Positions 1-8,221 of a stretch of DNA of 16,440 nucleotides are shown piece after piece. Both the position numbers and the translations under genes were made by a program. The notes beneath the pieces were generated by a model. It ran no database searches, was not told the DNA's origin, and was given only the letters and a program-made list of their open reading frames with translations. The DNA is from Clostridia bacterium (GTDB lineage: Bacteria; Bacillota; Clostridia; Oscillospirales; CAG-272). The DNA lies in contig JAKSPR010000018.1 in the NCBI GenBank assembly GCA_024404655.1, positions 1 to 16,440 on the forward strand, in the 5' to 3' direction. Every line of letters starts with the position of its first letter. Position 1 is the first letter of the stretch.

Positions 1-898
1 GCGCCGCCGTCACTTCCGCACGGGGATCAATCGTCGGCCCCGCGCGGTGCGGGATCAGAGTGCAGTGTTCAAGGCCCCGCAGAGGGCTCTCCATCGGCAG
101 CGGCTCTTTTTCATAAACATCAAGAATTGCCCGGGTGCACCCGCCTCGGAGGGCTTCCGCCATGGCGGCTTCATCCACAATCGCCCCGCGGGCGGTGTTG
201 ACAAAGAGGGCGTCGTCTTTCATCAGGGCAAACTGCTCCGCCCCTACCATGTGATAAGTCTCTTTCGTCAGGGATTCGTGGAGAGAAATAATATCGCAGG
301 TTCGGAAGATTTCATCAAGGGAGCACTTCTCTGCGCCGTATCGCCTTGCGTCATCCTCCGTATACCATTCGGAGCAGACCTTCACGCTGCAGCCGAAGAC
401 GGGGAGCATCGAGAGAAGATTCTTTGCAATCATGCCGAAGCCGATCAGACCGACGACTTTTCCGCGCAGACCTGCCGTGTAATGCTGCGCTGCCCACCCG
501 GTTTCTTCGGTCTCTTGTATGATCCTTTTCAGCCTGCGCTGGGCAAGGAGCATGTAGCCGATGGTTCCCTCCGCCACGGACTGGGCGTAGATGCGGTTGC
601 CGCTTAAAATCCGGACACCCCGCTTTTCAAGGGCGGGATTTGCAAAAGGCGCAACGCTGCCGCCGGTGTAGCAGATCAGCTTCAGCCGATCGGCGTTTTC
701 CAGCATATTTTCATCCAGCATGGGGATGCCCCATCCGGCAAAGAGCACGTCAATCCCCGCAAGCGCACTTTTCAGCTCCGCAGGAGATAAGACCGCATAA
801 CGGACATTGCCGCAGACATCAAGCATTTCCCTGACCCAATCGAGAAAAAAGGTGTTCTGGGTCAATTCATCCCGCTGGGCAAGAACCAGAATGTTCAT
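1..898 (-). CDS. D-2-hydroxyacid dehydrogenase (PGDH-like), C-terminus cut by window edge
   Basis: Partial gene: 299 codons are visible from an ATG at 898, and the stop lies beyond base 1. The family oxidises or reduces D-2-hydroxyacids with NAD(P) in the cytosol; phosphoglycerate, glyoxylate/hydroxypyruvate and D-lactate enzymes belong to it. The Rossmann glycine motif GLIGFGMIA is at residues 150-158, with Ala in place of the last Gly. The catalytic triad is present: Arg237 in NTARGAIVDE, Glu265 in DVYEKEPLP and His284 in IPHRAGPT. The start is supported by GAGG about 8 nt upstream. It follows the flippase gene by 19 bp and is probably co-transcribed. The N-terminal substrate domain is not close enough to any subfamily I recognise, so substrate and symbol are left open. 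Family call is strong. Confidence 0.9.
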   Translation of the reverse strand, partial: MNILVLAQRDELTQNTFFLDWVREMLDVCGNVRYAVLSPAELKSALAGIDVLFAGWGIPMLDENMLENADRLKLICYTGGSVAPFANPALEKRGVRILSGNRIYAQSVAEGTIGYMLLAQRRLKRIIQETEETGWAAQHYTAGLRGKVVGLIGFGMIAKNLLSMLPVFGCSVKVCSEWYTEDDARRYGAEKCSLDEIFRTCDIISLHESLTKETYHMVGAEQFALMKDDALFVNTARGAIVDEAAMAEALRGGCTRAILDVYEKEPLPMESPLRGLEHCTLIPHRAGPTIDPRAEVTAA

Positions 899-917
899 GA
901 ACGATACCTCGTTTGCT

Positions 918-2486
918 TTATTTTCGGGAGAAAAGCTGTTTCAGGGTCTCACGGCGGAAGATGAAATACCAGCCGCCGGTGATGGCAAGATAGACGGCTG
1001 CACCTGCCGCAACCTCACAGAACAATACCATCAGCATGCTGCCGAGATGCGCCGTCAGCACGCTGCCGATCAGACGGACAATGACGAACATGATGCCGCC
1101 CGCGATGGGAAAGATCAGACAGGTGCGTATAAAAGTGAGATACGGCAGCTCTTTGTGTAAGAAAATATACTGTACAAGGATGACGGAGAGCTCCGCCAGA
1201 AGCGTTCCGGGGAGCGCGCCGAGGGCACCTGCGCCGAAGCGGGAGAGCCCCGCTGCACTGTGCTCCGCCATGGTGCCGATGAGGGCGGCATTGCAGAGCA
1301 GATTGACGGAACCGCCGACGAGGACGGAGATCAAAAAGATCCTATCCATTTTGCGGGGGATGATATACTGGGACCGGATGACCTCCGCCCAGGAAATGAA
1401 GAAGATGGTGGGACTGAGAACGGTCGTCAAGAGCGCCGCCTCCGCAAAGCCCTGACCGTAATAATACGGTACAAAGACCTGCGCCGCCGCGCCGATACCG
1501 AAGGCAAAGGCACAGCCGATGAACAGGGAGAACTGCAGAGAGCTTCCAAGATACTGCCTTGATTCCGCATCCTTGCCATGGGCAAGAAGATTGGAAACGC
1601 GGGGCAGCATGACGGTGGAAAGTCCCGTGATGAAGCCGAGCATACAGGTCTGCAGCTGCTCCGCCGCGCCGTAAAGACCGACGGCATCCTTGCCGACGAT
1701 ATATTCCAGCATGAGCTTATCCATGGAGCGGTACAGTGTGGGGGCAAACATGGGAACAAGGAGCGCAAGACAGGGGAGAAAGTGCTTTCTGATCTCCGCA
1801 AAGGGGACCCTGACGAAGCGGACGTATTTATGCACGCCGCACCAGAGGATGATCTGTACGGCGATGACGGAACCGGAGCAGAGAACGGTATACAGCCACA
1901 GATCGTCGTGATTCTTTACAAAGAGGAAGATACCCGCGGCGGACAGCAGCTTCGTTCCGATGGCCGCAAAGGCGGCGGGGGCAAAGACCTCCATGCCGTA
2001 ATAAAGCCATGTGACCTCCATGACCGCAGATAAAAGATTGATGCCGAACACAAGGAAGATGACCTTATATTCCCCGCCGAACGCGGCGGCATAGACAGCA
2101 TAGAGCGTTCCGGCGGTCAGAGAGAGGATGAGCTGCTGATAATAGATGCCGCTGAACACGCGGCTGCGGGCCTCGGTGTCGTCCTTCACCTGTGCGATGC
2201 AGCGGTTGCCGTAAGCCTTCACGCCGAAATTGGCAAGGAGGACGAAATAGCTCGCGATGGTCATGACGTAGTTATAGGAGCCGAGCCCGTCCGTGCCGAG
2301 GATTCTTGTAACGTATGGGGTTGTGATGAGGGGGATGAGGGTCGTGATGACCTCGCAGAGGACGTTATAGAGGTAGTTTTTCTTTGTATTGACGCGGGGG
2401 GAAACGTCCCCGGCGCGGGGAGAGCCATCCCCTGGAGGACTGCCCTGATAAGTGGGAGTTCGTTTTTCCATATCGGTATTATTCAT
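918..2486 (-). CDS. Polysaccharide/oligosaccharide flippase-like membrane protein (Wzx/PST type)
   Basis: About 522 residues, mostly hydrophobic, in the pattern of roughly 14 membrane segments. The opening KNYLYNVLCEVITTLIPLITTPYVTRILG is typical of Wzx-like flippases, which move lipid-linked sugar units across the cytoplasmic membrane. I chose the ATG at 2486: it overlaps the end of the upstream lipoprotein gene by 8 bp and has AAGG 6 nt before it, suggesting translational coupling. ATGs at 2504 and 2471 are alternatives. Residues about 6-32 form a Pro/Gly/Ser-rich extension unlike the family and encoded by a tandem GC-rich repeat. No glycosyltransferase or other capsule genes are nearby, so the transported substrate is unknown. 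A role in another envelope polymer is possible. Confidence 0.85.
   Translation of the reverse strand: MNNTDMEKRTPTYQGSPPGDGSPRAGDVSPRVNTKKNYLYNVLCEVITTLIPLITTPYVTRILGTDGLGSYNYVMTIASYFVLLANFGVKAYGNRCIAQVKDDTEARSRVFSGIYYQQLILSLTAGTLYAVYAAAFGGEYKVIFLVFGINLLSAVMEVTWLYYGMEVFAPAAFAAIGTKLLSAAGIFLFVKNHDDLWLYTVLCSGSVIAVQIILWCGVHKYVRFVRVPFAEIRKHFLPCLALLVPMFAPTLYRSMDKLMLEYIVGKDAVGLYGAAEQLQTCMLGFITGLSTVMLPRVSNLLAHGKDAESRQYLGSSLQFSLFIGCAFAFGIGAAAQVFVPYYYGQGFAEAALLTTVLSPTIFFISWAEVIRSQYIIPRKMDRIFLISVLVGGSVNLLCNAALIGTMAEHSAAGLSRFGAGALGALPGTLLAELSVILVQYIFLHKELPYLTFIRTCLIFPIAGGIMFVIVRLIGSVLTAHLGSMLMVLFCEVAAGAAVYLAITGGWYFIFRRETLKQLFSRK
2393..2432 (-). repeat. Two imperfect 19-bp tandem repeats inside the flippase gene
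   Basis: Two 19-bp units, 2393-2411 and 2414-2432, are separated by GG and agree at 15 of 19 positions. Each has a GGGG-N6-CCCC inverted-repeat core. They encode the repeated GDGSPR/GDVSPR stretch in the N-terminal extension of the flippase, just before the conserved NTKKNYLYN start of the family domain. This looks like an in-frame insertion of small palindromic units, but that is inference. Confidence 0.6.
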
Positions 2487-3267
2487 TGACGGCCTTGACC
2501 GCACCTGCGCCGCTGATGGACTTCGTCACGGTCGGGGTTCCGAGGTATTCGATGCAGCCTGCGCCGTTGACGGTGACATTCAGCGTATCGCTTGCGTTGA
2601 CCTTTGCCCAGCCTGCGCCGCTGACGGTCACGTTTCCTGTTTTTGCCTGCAGTGCGCTGCTGTCAAGCTCTCCCGCACCGGTGATGGAACCGATGATGCT
2701 GTCGGCAGCTCCCAGGAGGACGATATCGCCCGCACCTGCCACGTCTGCTCTGACGGTTCCTGCGGAAATGTTCTTGAGCTTGCATTCCACCGCGCCGGAA
2801 ACATTCAGAGAAAGAGTATCAAAAGCATGCTCCCCGCAGTCGGCGTCAATATGGAAGCTGCCCTCCATGTCATACTTTTTGACGTCGGCGTAAATGGTGA
2901 TGGTGAAACTATCAAATCCGAAGCTGCGGTCGTCCTTGGTTCCGACGGAGAACACGCCCCCCTTACATTCCGCAAAGAAGCCGTAATCCTCGATATCCGA
3001 AGGATATGTGAGGACCGCATAAGGCGCTTTCCCTTCTTCCGGCGGGAGAACCGTCACGCTGCACTGGGATTTTCCGTTTGTGTGGATGGTGATCTTCGTG
3101 TCCAGTCCTGCTTCATCATAGGAAAGCTCTGTGACCGTGGTCTTCTCCGCGCCGGTGAGCGCTGTGACCTTGAATGCGTCATTCAGACGGGTGAGGGAGC
3201 ATCCGGTGCAGATCAGTGCGAGTACCATGCAGATGGTCATGAGAAAATGTCTTGTCATTCGGTTCAT
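2479..3267 (-). CDS. Lipoprotein with GIN/DUF2807-like beta-helix domain
   Basis: 262 residues from the ATG at 3267, with AAAGGA about 12-14 nt upstream. ATG 3258 is a possible alternative. Residues 1-23 are a lipoprotein signal: basic start, hydrophobic stretch, then ICTGC with Cys23 as the likely lipidated residue, so the protein should sit on the outer face of the membrane. The C-terminal half has regularly spaced GAG motifs at residues 178, 197, 217, 235 and 253, with a related SGAV at 157. That is a rung of 18-20 residues, as in the GIN (DUF2807) and related DUF4097 beta-helix domains. These domains are called putative adhesins, but their function is not settled. It lies 25 bp downstream of nth and overlaps the flippase start by 8 bp. 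No ligand can be inferred. Confidence 0.8.
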   Translation of the reverse strand: MNRMTRHFLMTICMVLALICTGCSLTRLNDAFKVTALTGAEKTTVTELSYDEAGLDTKITIHTNGKSQCSVTVLPPEEGKAPYAVLTYPSDIEDYGFFAECKGGVFSVGTKDDRSFGFDSFTITIYADVKKYDMEGSFHIDADCGEHAFDTLSLNVSGAVECKLKNISAGTVRADVAGAGDIVLLGAADSIIGSITGAGELDSSALQAKTGNVTVSGAGWAKVNASDTLNVTVNGAGCIEYLGTPTVTKSISGAGAVKAVNE

Positions 3268-3292
3268 ATCGCTGTACCGTCCTTTACTTTTT

Positions 3293-3973
3293 TCAGTCGT
3301 TTTCATTTCCGGCGATACCGGAACAGAGATCCTTTGCCGCGAGCGGGCATTCTTTGCATCTTGGAGAGCGCGCCATGCACCATTCTCTGCCGAACCACAC
3401 GAGGCGGTGACAGAAATCGGAGGATTCCTCCGGGGGAACGATGGGAACAAGGGCTTTTTCCACTCTGACGGGGTCCTTGGAATCCGCAAGGCCGAGTCGG
3501 CCGGAAATGCGGATGCAGTGGGTATCGGCGACAATGGCGGGTTTATGGTAAACGTCGCCGAGGATCAGGTTCGCGATCTTCCTTCCCACACCCGGCAGGA
3601 GCAGCAGTTCCTCCATGGTGTCGGGGACTGTTCCGCCGAAATCGTCCCGGATCATGCGGGAGAAATCGCGGATATTGGCGGCCTTCATTCTGTATACACC
3701 GCAGGAATAAATGAGCTTTTCAAGGGTGGGGAGATCGGCATCCGCCATGGCACTGCAGTCGGGGTAAACGCGGAACAGCTCCCGGCAGACGATATTGACC
3801 CTTGCGTCGGTACACTGGGCGGAGAGCCGTCCCATGACCAGCAGCCGCCACGGGTCGCCGTCATATTCCAGTGCGCAGGCGGCGTCGGGATAGACTTCTT
3901 TCAGCGCTTCCACAAGAGCTTTGGCTCTTGTGCGGAGGGTTTCTTCTTTTACATTCTTTTTCATTCTCGGCAT
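3293..3973 (-). CDS. nth: Endonuclease III (DNA glycosylase/AP lyase)
   Basis: 226 residues. The enzyme removes oxidised pyrimidines and nicks abasic sites in base excision repair. The helix-hairpin-helix motif LPGVGRKIA is at 126-134 with catalytic Lys132. Asp150, in ADTH, lies 18 residues on, the same distance as K120-D138 in E. coli Nth. The [4Fe-4S] cysteines are Cys199, Cys206, Cys209 and Cys217: the spacing is x6, x2, x7, whereas the usual last gap is x5. The ATG at 3973 starts 8 bp after the upstream ATPase stop with no strong Shine-Dalgarno, so translational coupling is likely. ATG 3964 is also possible. It sits in a tight operon between the ATPase and the lipoprotein. Confidence 0.95.
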   Translation of the reverse strand: MPRMKKNVKEETLRTRAKALVEALKEVYPDAACALEYDGDPWRLLVMGRLSAQCTDARVNIVCRELFRVYPDCSAMADADLPTLEKLIYSCGVYRMKAANIRDFSRMIRDDFGGTVPDTMEELLLLPGVGRKIANLILGDVYHKPAIVADTHCIRISGRLGLADSKDPVRVEKALVPIVPPEESSDFCHRLVWFGREWCMARSPRCKECPLAAKDLCSGIAGNEND

Positions 3974-3981
3974 GATTTTTC

Positions 3982-5424
3982 TTAAATATCCAGATCGGCA
4001 AGATCAAAATCGAAATCGTCTTTGTGATAGGGTTTATCGCCCGGATTGACGGCGGGTTTCTGTGCGGGGGAGGGGGCGGGGGAAGACATTCCGGCGGGTT
4101 CCTCTTCCGGAATATCGTTATCGGTATCTGCGCCGTGGGACAGGGTGACGGCACCCGTACCCATGACCTGCGCAAAGGTGGTATCGGGGTTCTGACAGAG
4201 GATATTCAGCACGGTGCAGAAATCGCGGATGATCTCACGGGGTGTGATCATGGCATCCGCGCCCGCGCGGGCAAGACAGAGTTTTAGGAATTCCGCCATA
4301 TCCTCGGTCGTGACCCGCACATCCCAGTTATAATTCTGTCCGTGGAGACGTGCGATGCGGGCAATCAGCGCAAACAGCTCATCGTCGGAGAGACGGCGCA
4401 GGCGGATGACCGGGCCCAGCATATTGCGGTACATGGTGATATTCCCTGCCCCTACACCGTTGAACTGCCCCTCGGCGAGGCGGCTGCGGAGCGCTTCGTA
4501 GCTGAAAAGGCCGCGGCGGGAATCCTCCAGGAACTGGGGCGTGCCGCCCATGAGCAGCGCAAGACCCTCGGCTTTGCCCTGCAGAGTATCGTTGAACATG
4601 GAGAGGATCTTTTCGTAGTTGTTTTCGCGGGAAATACGGTTGGGGATCTTATAGAGGTTGACGCATTCGTCGATCATGACAACGAAGCCCTGATAGCCGA
4701 TGCGGCGGAAGAAGACTGCCCACAGCTTGATATAATCGTACCAGCTGTCATCGTCGATGAGGGAGCCGACGCCAAGTGCGGCGCGTGCCTCGGTTTTGGT
4801 GGTATATTCGCCGCGGAGCCAGCGCAGACATGCGCTCTTTTTCTCCTCGTCTCCGTCCATATAGGCGCGGTAGAAGCTGACGAGGACGGAAGCGAAATCA
4901 AAGCCGCCGATCTGTCCCTCGATATCCCGTGCCACGGCGTAGATGCGGGCGGTGAGCGCTTTTGTAAATTCCGGGTTGTCAGGGGTGATGCCGCCCGATG
5001 CGATCTCGCTCTGCAGGCCGGAGAGCCAGCGGGAGATGATCTGGGGCAGTGCGCCGCCGTCGGGGGAGGTCTTGGAGGACAGATTGCGCATCAGCTCTCT
5101 GTAGGTGGCAATACCCGTTCCTTTGGTGCCGCAGATACGGCGTTCGGGGGAAAGGTCGGCATCCGCGCAGATGAAGCCGCGGTCAAGGGCGGAGCCGCGG
5201 ATGAGCTGCAGAAGGAAGCTCTTGCCGGAGCCGTATTTGCCGATGATGAAGCGCATGGTGGCTGCGCCCTCGGCGACATTGTCAAGATCGGACAGAAGCG
5301 CCGCGATCTCATCGGTTCTGCCGATGGCGATATAAGGAGCGCCGGAGCGCGGTACGACGCCGGCGGCGATGGATGTGATCAGCGTGGACAAAATCCGTTT
5401 TGGGACCCTTACAGTTTCTTCCAT
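3982..5424 (-). CDS. BREX-type P-loop ATPase (DUF2791/BrxD-like)
   Basis: 480 residues. Walker A is GKYGSGKS at 62-69; Walker B is VVMIDE at 248-253. The surrounding blocks (YIAIGRTDEI, ADADLSPERR, YRELMRNLSSKT, MGGTPQFLED, MITPREIIRDF) match what I recall of the BREX ATP-binding domain family, PF10923. Relatives are the BrxC/BrxD ATPases of phage-defence loci and Firmicute ATPases found beside TerB-domain proteins and DEAD/DEAH helicases. The last ~50 residues are Pro-rich then acidic (FDFDLADLDI) and look disordered, perhaps a partner-binding tail. None of the usual partners (helicase, methyltransferase, PglZ, TerB protein) is in the window. It precedes nth by 8 bp. Nucleotide binding is well supported; a defence role is only a family-based guess. 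Confidence 0.85.
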   Translation of the reverse strand: MEETVRVPKRILSTLITSIAAGVVPRSGAPYIAIGRTDEIAALLSDLDNVAEGAATMRFIIGKYGSGKSFLLQLIRGSALDRGFICADADLSPERRICGTKGTGIATYRELMRNLSSKTSPDGGALPQIISRWLSGLQSEIASGGITPDNPEFTKALTARIYAVARDIEGQIGGFDFASVLVSFYRAYMDGDEEKKSACLRWLRGEYTTKTEARAALGVGSLIDDDSWYDYIKLWAVFFRRIGYQGFVVMIDECVNLYKIPNRISRENNYEKILSMFNDTLQGKAEGLALLMGGTPQFLEDSRRGLFSYEALRSRLAEGQFNGVGAGNITMYRNMLGPVIRLRRLSDDELFALIARIARLHGQNYNWDVRVTTEDMAEFLKLCLARAGADAMITPREIIRDFCTVLNILCQNPDTTFAQVMGTGAVTLSHGADTDNDIPEEEPAGMSSPAPSPAQKPAVNPGDKPYHKDDFDFDLADLDI

Positions 5425-5469
5425 GTTCGGATAACCTTTTTTCCTTTCGTTTTTCGTTTGGTTTTCGTG

Positions 5470-5898
5470 TTATTTTGTGCGCCGTCTGCCCTGAAGCCCG
5501 CGGACAAGTCCCCGGTCTTTTTGGGTTTCTCCGCTCTTTGCAAAGATGACGGCGAGGCCAAGGGCTGCTGTAATGCACCAGCCGATCACCGTCATGCCTC
5601 CAAGATACAGGGGCAGAACGGAGCAGAGGAACGCAAGATAGGAAAGCAGCATTTCCGCCCGGGAGGGCTTTTTCTTTTTTATCAGCGAATCGACGGCAAA
5701 AACCAGCAGGACGATGGACAGGATGGCTGCCGGGAAGGGGCCGATATTGCCGTTTTTCAAAGGGATGAGGGAATAGCAGGCGTGTTTTGCCGGATCATTG
5801 GGATTTGCTGCAGCCGCGGCTCCCGGGATGGCTGACAGGAGTACGGAAATCAGCAGGGATATACTGCGCAGGATCGCTGCGGTCTTCTGATTTTTCAT
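5470..5898 (-). CDS. Small membrane protein of unknown function
   Basis: 142 residues; I do not recognise a family. The N-terminus (about 9-33) is a signal-like hydrophobic stretch ending in an Ala-rich run that could be a cleavage site or a first membrane helix. Further hydrophobic segments lie at about 52-74 and 82-121, the latter long enough for two helices. Between them are KKKKPSR and at the end a basic tail (GLQGRRRTK), both probably cytoplasmic. An AAGGAG lies about 14 nt before the ATG, rather far but present. It is 29 bp downstream of the MATE gene and 45 bp upstream of the ATPase gene, in the same direction, so co-transcription is likely. Confidence 0.7.
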   Translation of the reverse strand: MKNQKTAAILRSISLLISVLLSAIPGAAAAANPNDPAKHACYSLIPLKNGNIGPFPAAILSIVLLVFAVDSLIKKKKPSRAEMLLSYLAFLCSVLPLYLGGMTVIGWCITAALGLAVIFAKSGETQKDRGLVRGLQGRRRTK

Positions 5899-5927
5899 CG
5901 TTGTATTGCGTACTCCTTCCGGCGGTA

Positions 5928-7292
5928 TTATTCCTCGGCAGCGGGCTTTTTATCGGCGATGGTCAGCCAGTCGACGCGGAGGATATAGATGATGAGGGCG
6001 AGGGTCGAAATGGACCATGTGATGGGATAGACCCAGTTGACGATATCAATGGTCTGTGTAATAGGGACGAAGATTTTCAGAATCGTCACGCGGATGACGC
6101 ACCAGCTGGCAAGGGTGATGAGCATGGGGACATTGGCTCTGCCCGCGCCGCGCAGGACGGCGGATAAGCAGTGGGACGCCGCGCACAGAAGGAAGAACAG
6201 GGCGGATACCCGGGACTTCTGGATGCCGAAGGCGATGGCCTCAGCACCGGTGGCAAAAGCGGAAATGAGGACGGGCGCCGCAATGAAGATCACAAGGCCG
6301 ATGAGCTCTGCCAGCAGCATGGCGGTGATGACGCCGGAAGCTGCGCCCTTCTTCACGCGGTCACGCAGACCCGCGCCAAGATTCTGTCCGACGAAAGTGG
6401 TGATGGCGGCGGTAAAGCAGGTCACGGGGAGGAAGGAGAAGCCCTCGATCTTGGCATACGCGCCGCAGCCGGCCATGGCGGCCTCACCGAAATAGTTGAT
6501 ATTGGACTGGACGACGACATTGGCAAGAGCGATGACGGAGTTCTGCATGGCGGAGGGCAGACCGTAGCGGATAATCTTTATGAGCATTTCCCGGTCGATT
6601 TTCAGCTCCCGCACCCGGATCTTGCAGGCGGTATCTGCGCGGAACAGGCGGATGAGGCAGAGAATGACGCTGAACATCTGGGAAAGGACGGTCGCGAAAG
6701 CGGCTCCGCCCACGCTCATCCGGAAGAAGCGGATGAAGACGATATCCAGAACGATATTGGAGCAGGAGGAAATGATGAGGTAATAAAGGGGGTGTCTTGA
6801 ATCGCCGACGGCCTGCATGATACCCATACAGGCGTTATACATGACCATGGAAATGACGCCGGCGAAGTACACGCGGACGTATTCCGATGCGGGGCCGAGG
6901 ACATTTTCCGGAGTATCCATCCAGATGAGGATCTGCGGCGCCATAAGCACGCCGAAAACGGTCAGGAAAATACCGACCAGAACCGACAGCATGAGATTGG
7001 TATGGACGGCGCGGCGGAGGTGCAGATCGTCCTTTGCGCCGAAAAACTGGGAAATGACGACGCCTGCGCCCATGGATAGACCGCCGAAGAAGCCGACAAG
7101 CAGAAAGAGCAGACTGCCGGAAGAGGATACGGCGGCAAGAGCGCTGTCGCCAAGCAGACGTCCCACGATGAGGGTATCGGCGGTATTATAAAGCTGCTGG
7201 AACAGATTACCAAGGAACAGCGGGATGGCGAAGCGGGTGATCTTTCCTGCGATCGACCCTTCCGTCATGCGGTTTTCGGAGGCTGTAGCCAT
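5928..7292 (-). CDS. MATE family efflux transporter
   Basis: 454 residues with the usual MATE length and about 12 membrane segments in two homologous halves. The N-terminal block (ITRFAIPLFLGNLFQQLYNTADTLIVGRLLG, followed by AAVSSSGS and GAGVVISQFFGA) is characteristic. These proteins export cationic or aromatic compounds using a Na+ or H+ gradient; the substrate cannot be predicted. AAAGGAG lies 5 nt before the ATG at 7292, which supports this start over the internal Met9. It follows the LysR gene by 35 bp on the same strand, so the regulator may control it. Confidence 0.95.
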   Translation of the reverse strand: MATASENRMTEGSIAGKITRFAIPLFLGNLFQQLYNTADTLIVGRLLGDSALAAVSSSGSLLFLLVGFFGGLSMGAGVVISQFFGAKDDLHLRRAVHTNLMLSVLVGIFLTVFGVLMAPQILIWMDTPENVLGPASEYVRVYFAGVISMVMYNACMGIMQAVGDSRHPLYYLIISSCSNIVLDIVFIRFFRMSVGGAAFATVLSQMFSVILCLIRLFRADTACKIRVRELKIDREMLIKIIRYGLPSAMQNSVIALANVVVQSNINYFGEAAMAGCGAYAKIEGFSFLPVTCFTAAITTFVGQNLGAGLRDRVKKGAASGVITAMLLAELIGLVIFIAAPVLISAFATGAEAIAFGIQKSRVSALFFLLCAASHCLSAVLRGAGRANVPMLITLASWCVIRVTILKIFVPITQTIDIVNWVYPITWSISTLALIIYILRVDWLTIADKKPAAEE

Positions 7293-7327
7293 GATGGCTC
7301 CTTTCAGAACGGTTATAATGCGTGTAT

Positions 7328-8221
7328 TCAGACGGCAAGGGCGTCGATGAACGCCTTTGCTGCGGCAGATAGCGGTAGGGAGTCCGGCATGGCAAGATAA
7401 AAGCTGCGGGTGGGGATCTCCGGGGTCACGGAGAGCTTTTTTACTTCCCCACGGGTAAGCGCATCTTTTGCAAAGTCCTCAACGATACAGCCGACGCCGA
7501 TGCCGCGGCGGACAAATTCGAGGATGAGGTCGGAGGTTGCCAGCTCCACCGCCGGTTCCGGGGTACTGCCGCCCTCGGAGAACCACGCATCAAGATAGCG
7601 TCTTGTGGAGGTCTGGTGCTCAAGGAGAATCAGCGGCAGCGCGGCAAGAGCGGCGCGGTCCAGCGGCGGACCGTCCGCAATGGGATCGTCACCGGCGCAG
7701 ATGAAGATATCGCGGATGCTCCGCACCGGGATGAAATCAAGACCCTGGGCGGCTGAGTCGGTCGGAAGGGGGGCGGAGATGACGCCGAAGTCGATCTGTC
7801 CGCTGTGCGAAGCGGCGAGGGTATCGGGGGTCGGGGCGTTTGTCACCTGCAGGCGGATGCCGGGATATTCGGCGTGGAAGCGGCCCATATATTCAAGAAG
7901 ATAAAAGCGCAGGGTCATATCGGATGCGCCGATGCGCAGAACGCCCTCTCTGAGGCCCTCCATATCCCGCAGCTTGTCCTCTCCGCTTTCGAGAAACGAA
8001 AAAGCCTTTTTGACGTGGGAATAGAGCATCTTCCCTTCAGGGGTCAGGGTGATGCCGCGGTTGGAGCGGCGGAACAGCTTGACATGGAGCGCGTCCTCTA
8101 ACTGTCTGATACTTGCGGAGACCGCGGGCTGGTGGATATACATCCGCCGTGCCGCCTCGGAAATGCTGCCGCAGCTGGCAACATGATAGAAAACCCGGTA
8201 AAGGGCAATATTTTCAAGCAT
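7328..8221 (-). CDS. LysR-family transcriptional regulator
   Basis: 297 residues from the ATG at 8221, which has GAGGAG about 8 nt upstream. An in-frame ATG at 8272 lacks this support and would add a basic tail not usual in the family. The N-terminal winged helix-turn-helix covers residues 1-60 (helix-turn-helix at about 18-45, GSISEAARRMYIHQPAVSASIRQLE). A linker helix and a type-2 periplasmic-binding-like effector domain follow from about residue 88. LysR proteins bind DNA as tetramers, sense small molecules and often repress their own gene. Here the likely target is the divergent region 8222-8436 and possibly the downstream MATE gene. The effector is unknown. Confidence 0.95.
   Translation of the reverse strand: MLENIALYRVFYHVASCGSISEAARRMYIHQPAVSASIRQLEDALHVKLFRRSNRGITLTPEGKMLYSHVKKAFSFLESGEDKLRDMEGLREGVLRIGASDMTLRFYLLEYMGRFHAEYPGIRLQVTNAPTPDTLAASHSGQIDFGVISAPLPTDSAAQGLDFIPVRSIRDIFICAGDDPIADGPPLDRAALAALPLILLEHQTSTRRYLDAWFSEGGSTPEPAVELATSDLILEFVRRGIGVGCIVEDFAKDALTRGEVKKLSVTPEIPTRSFYLAMPDSLPLSAAAKAFIDALAV

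Noticed and set aside
47..607. 186-codon open frame on the plus strand at the window start
   Set aside because: It is antisense to the dehydrogenase, which carries the Rossmann motif and full catalytic triad.
2452..3468. 338-codon open frame on the plus strand
   Set aside because: It is antisense to the GIN-like lipoprotein, whose signal peptide and regular GAG rungs are convincing.
3268..3534. Longer N-terminal form of the GIN-like lipoprotein
   Set aside because: The extra codons overlap nth, lack a ribosome site, and would bury a good lipoprotein signal peptide in the middle of the protein.
4342..5835. 497-codon open frame on the plus strand
   Set aside because: It lies opposite the BREX-type ATPase and the membrane protein, which have clear motifs; it has no recognisable domain and reflects the GC-rich codon pattern of the real strand.
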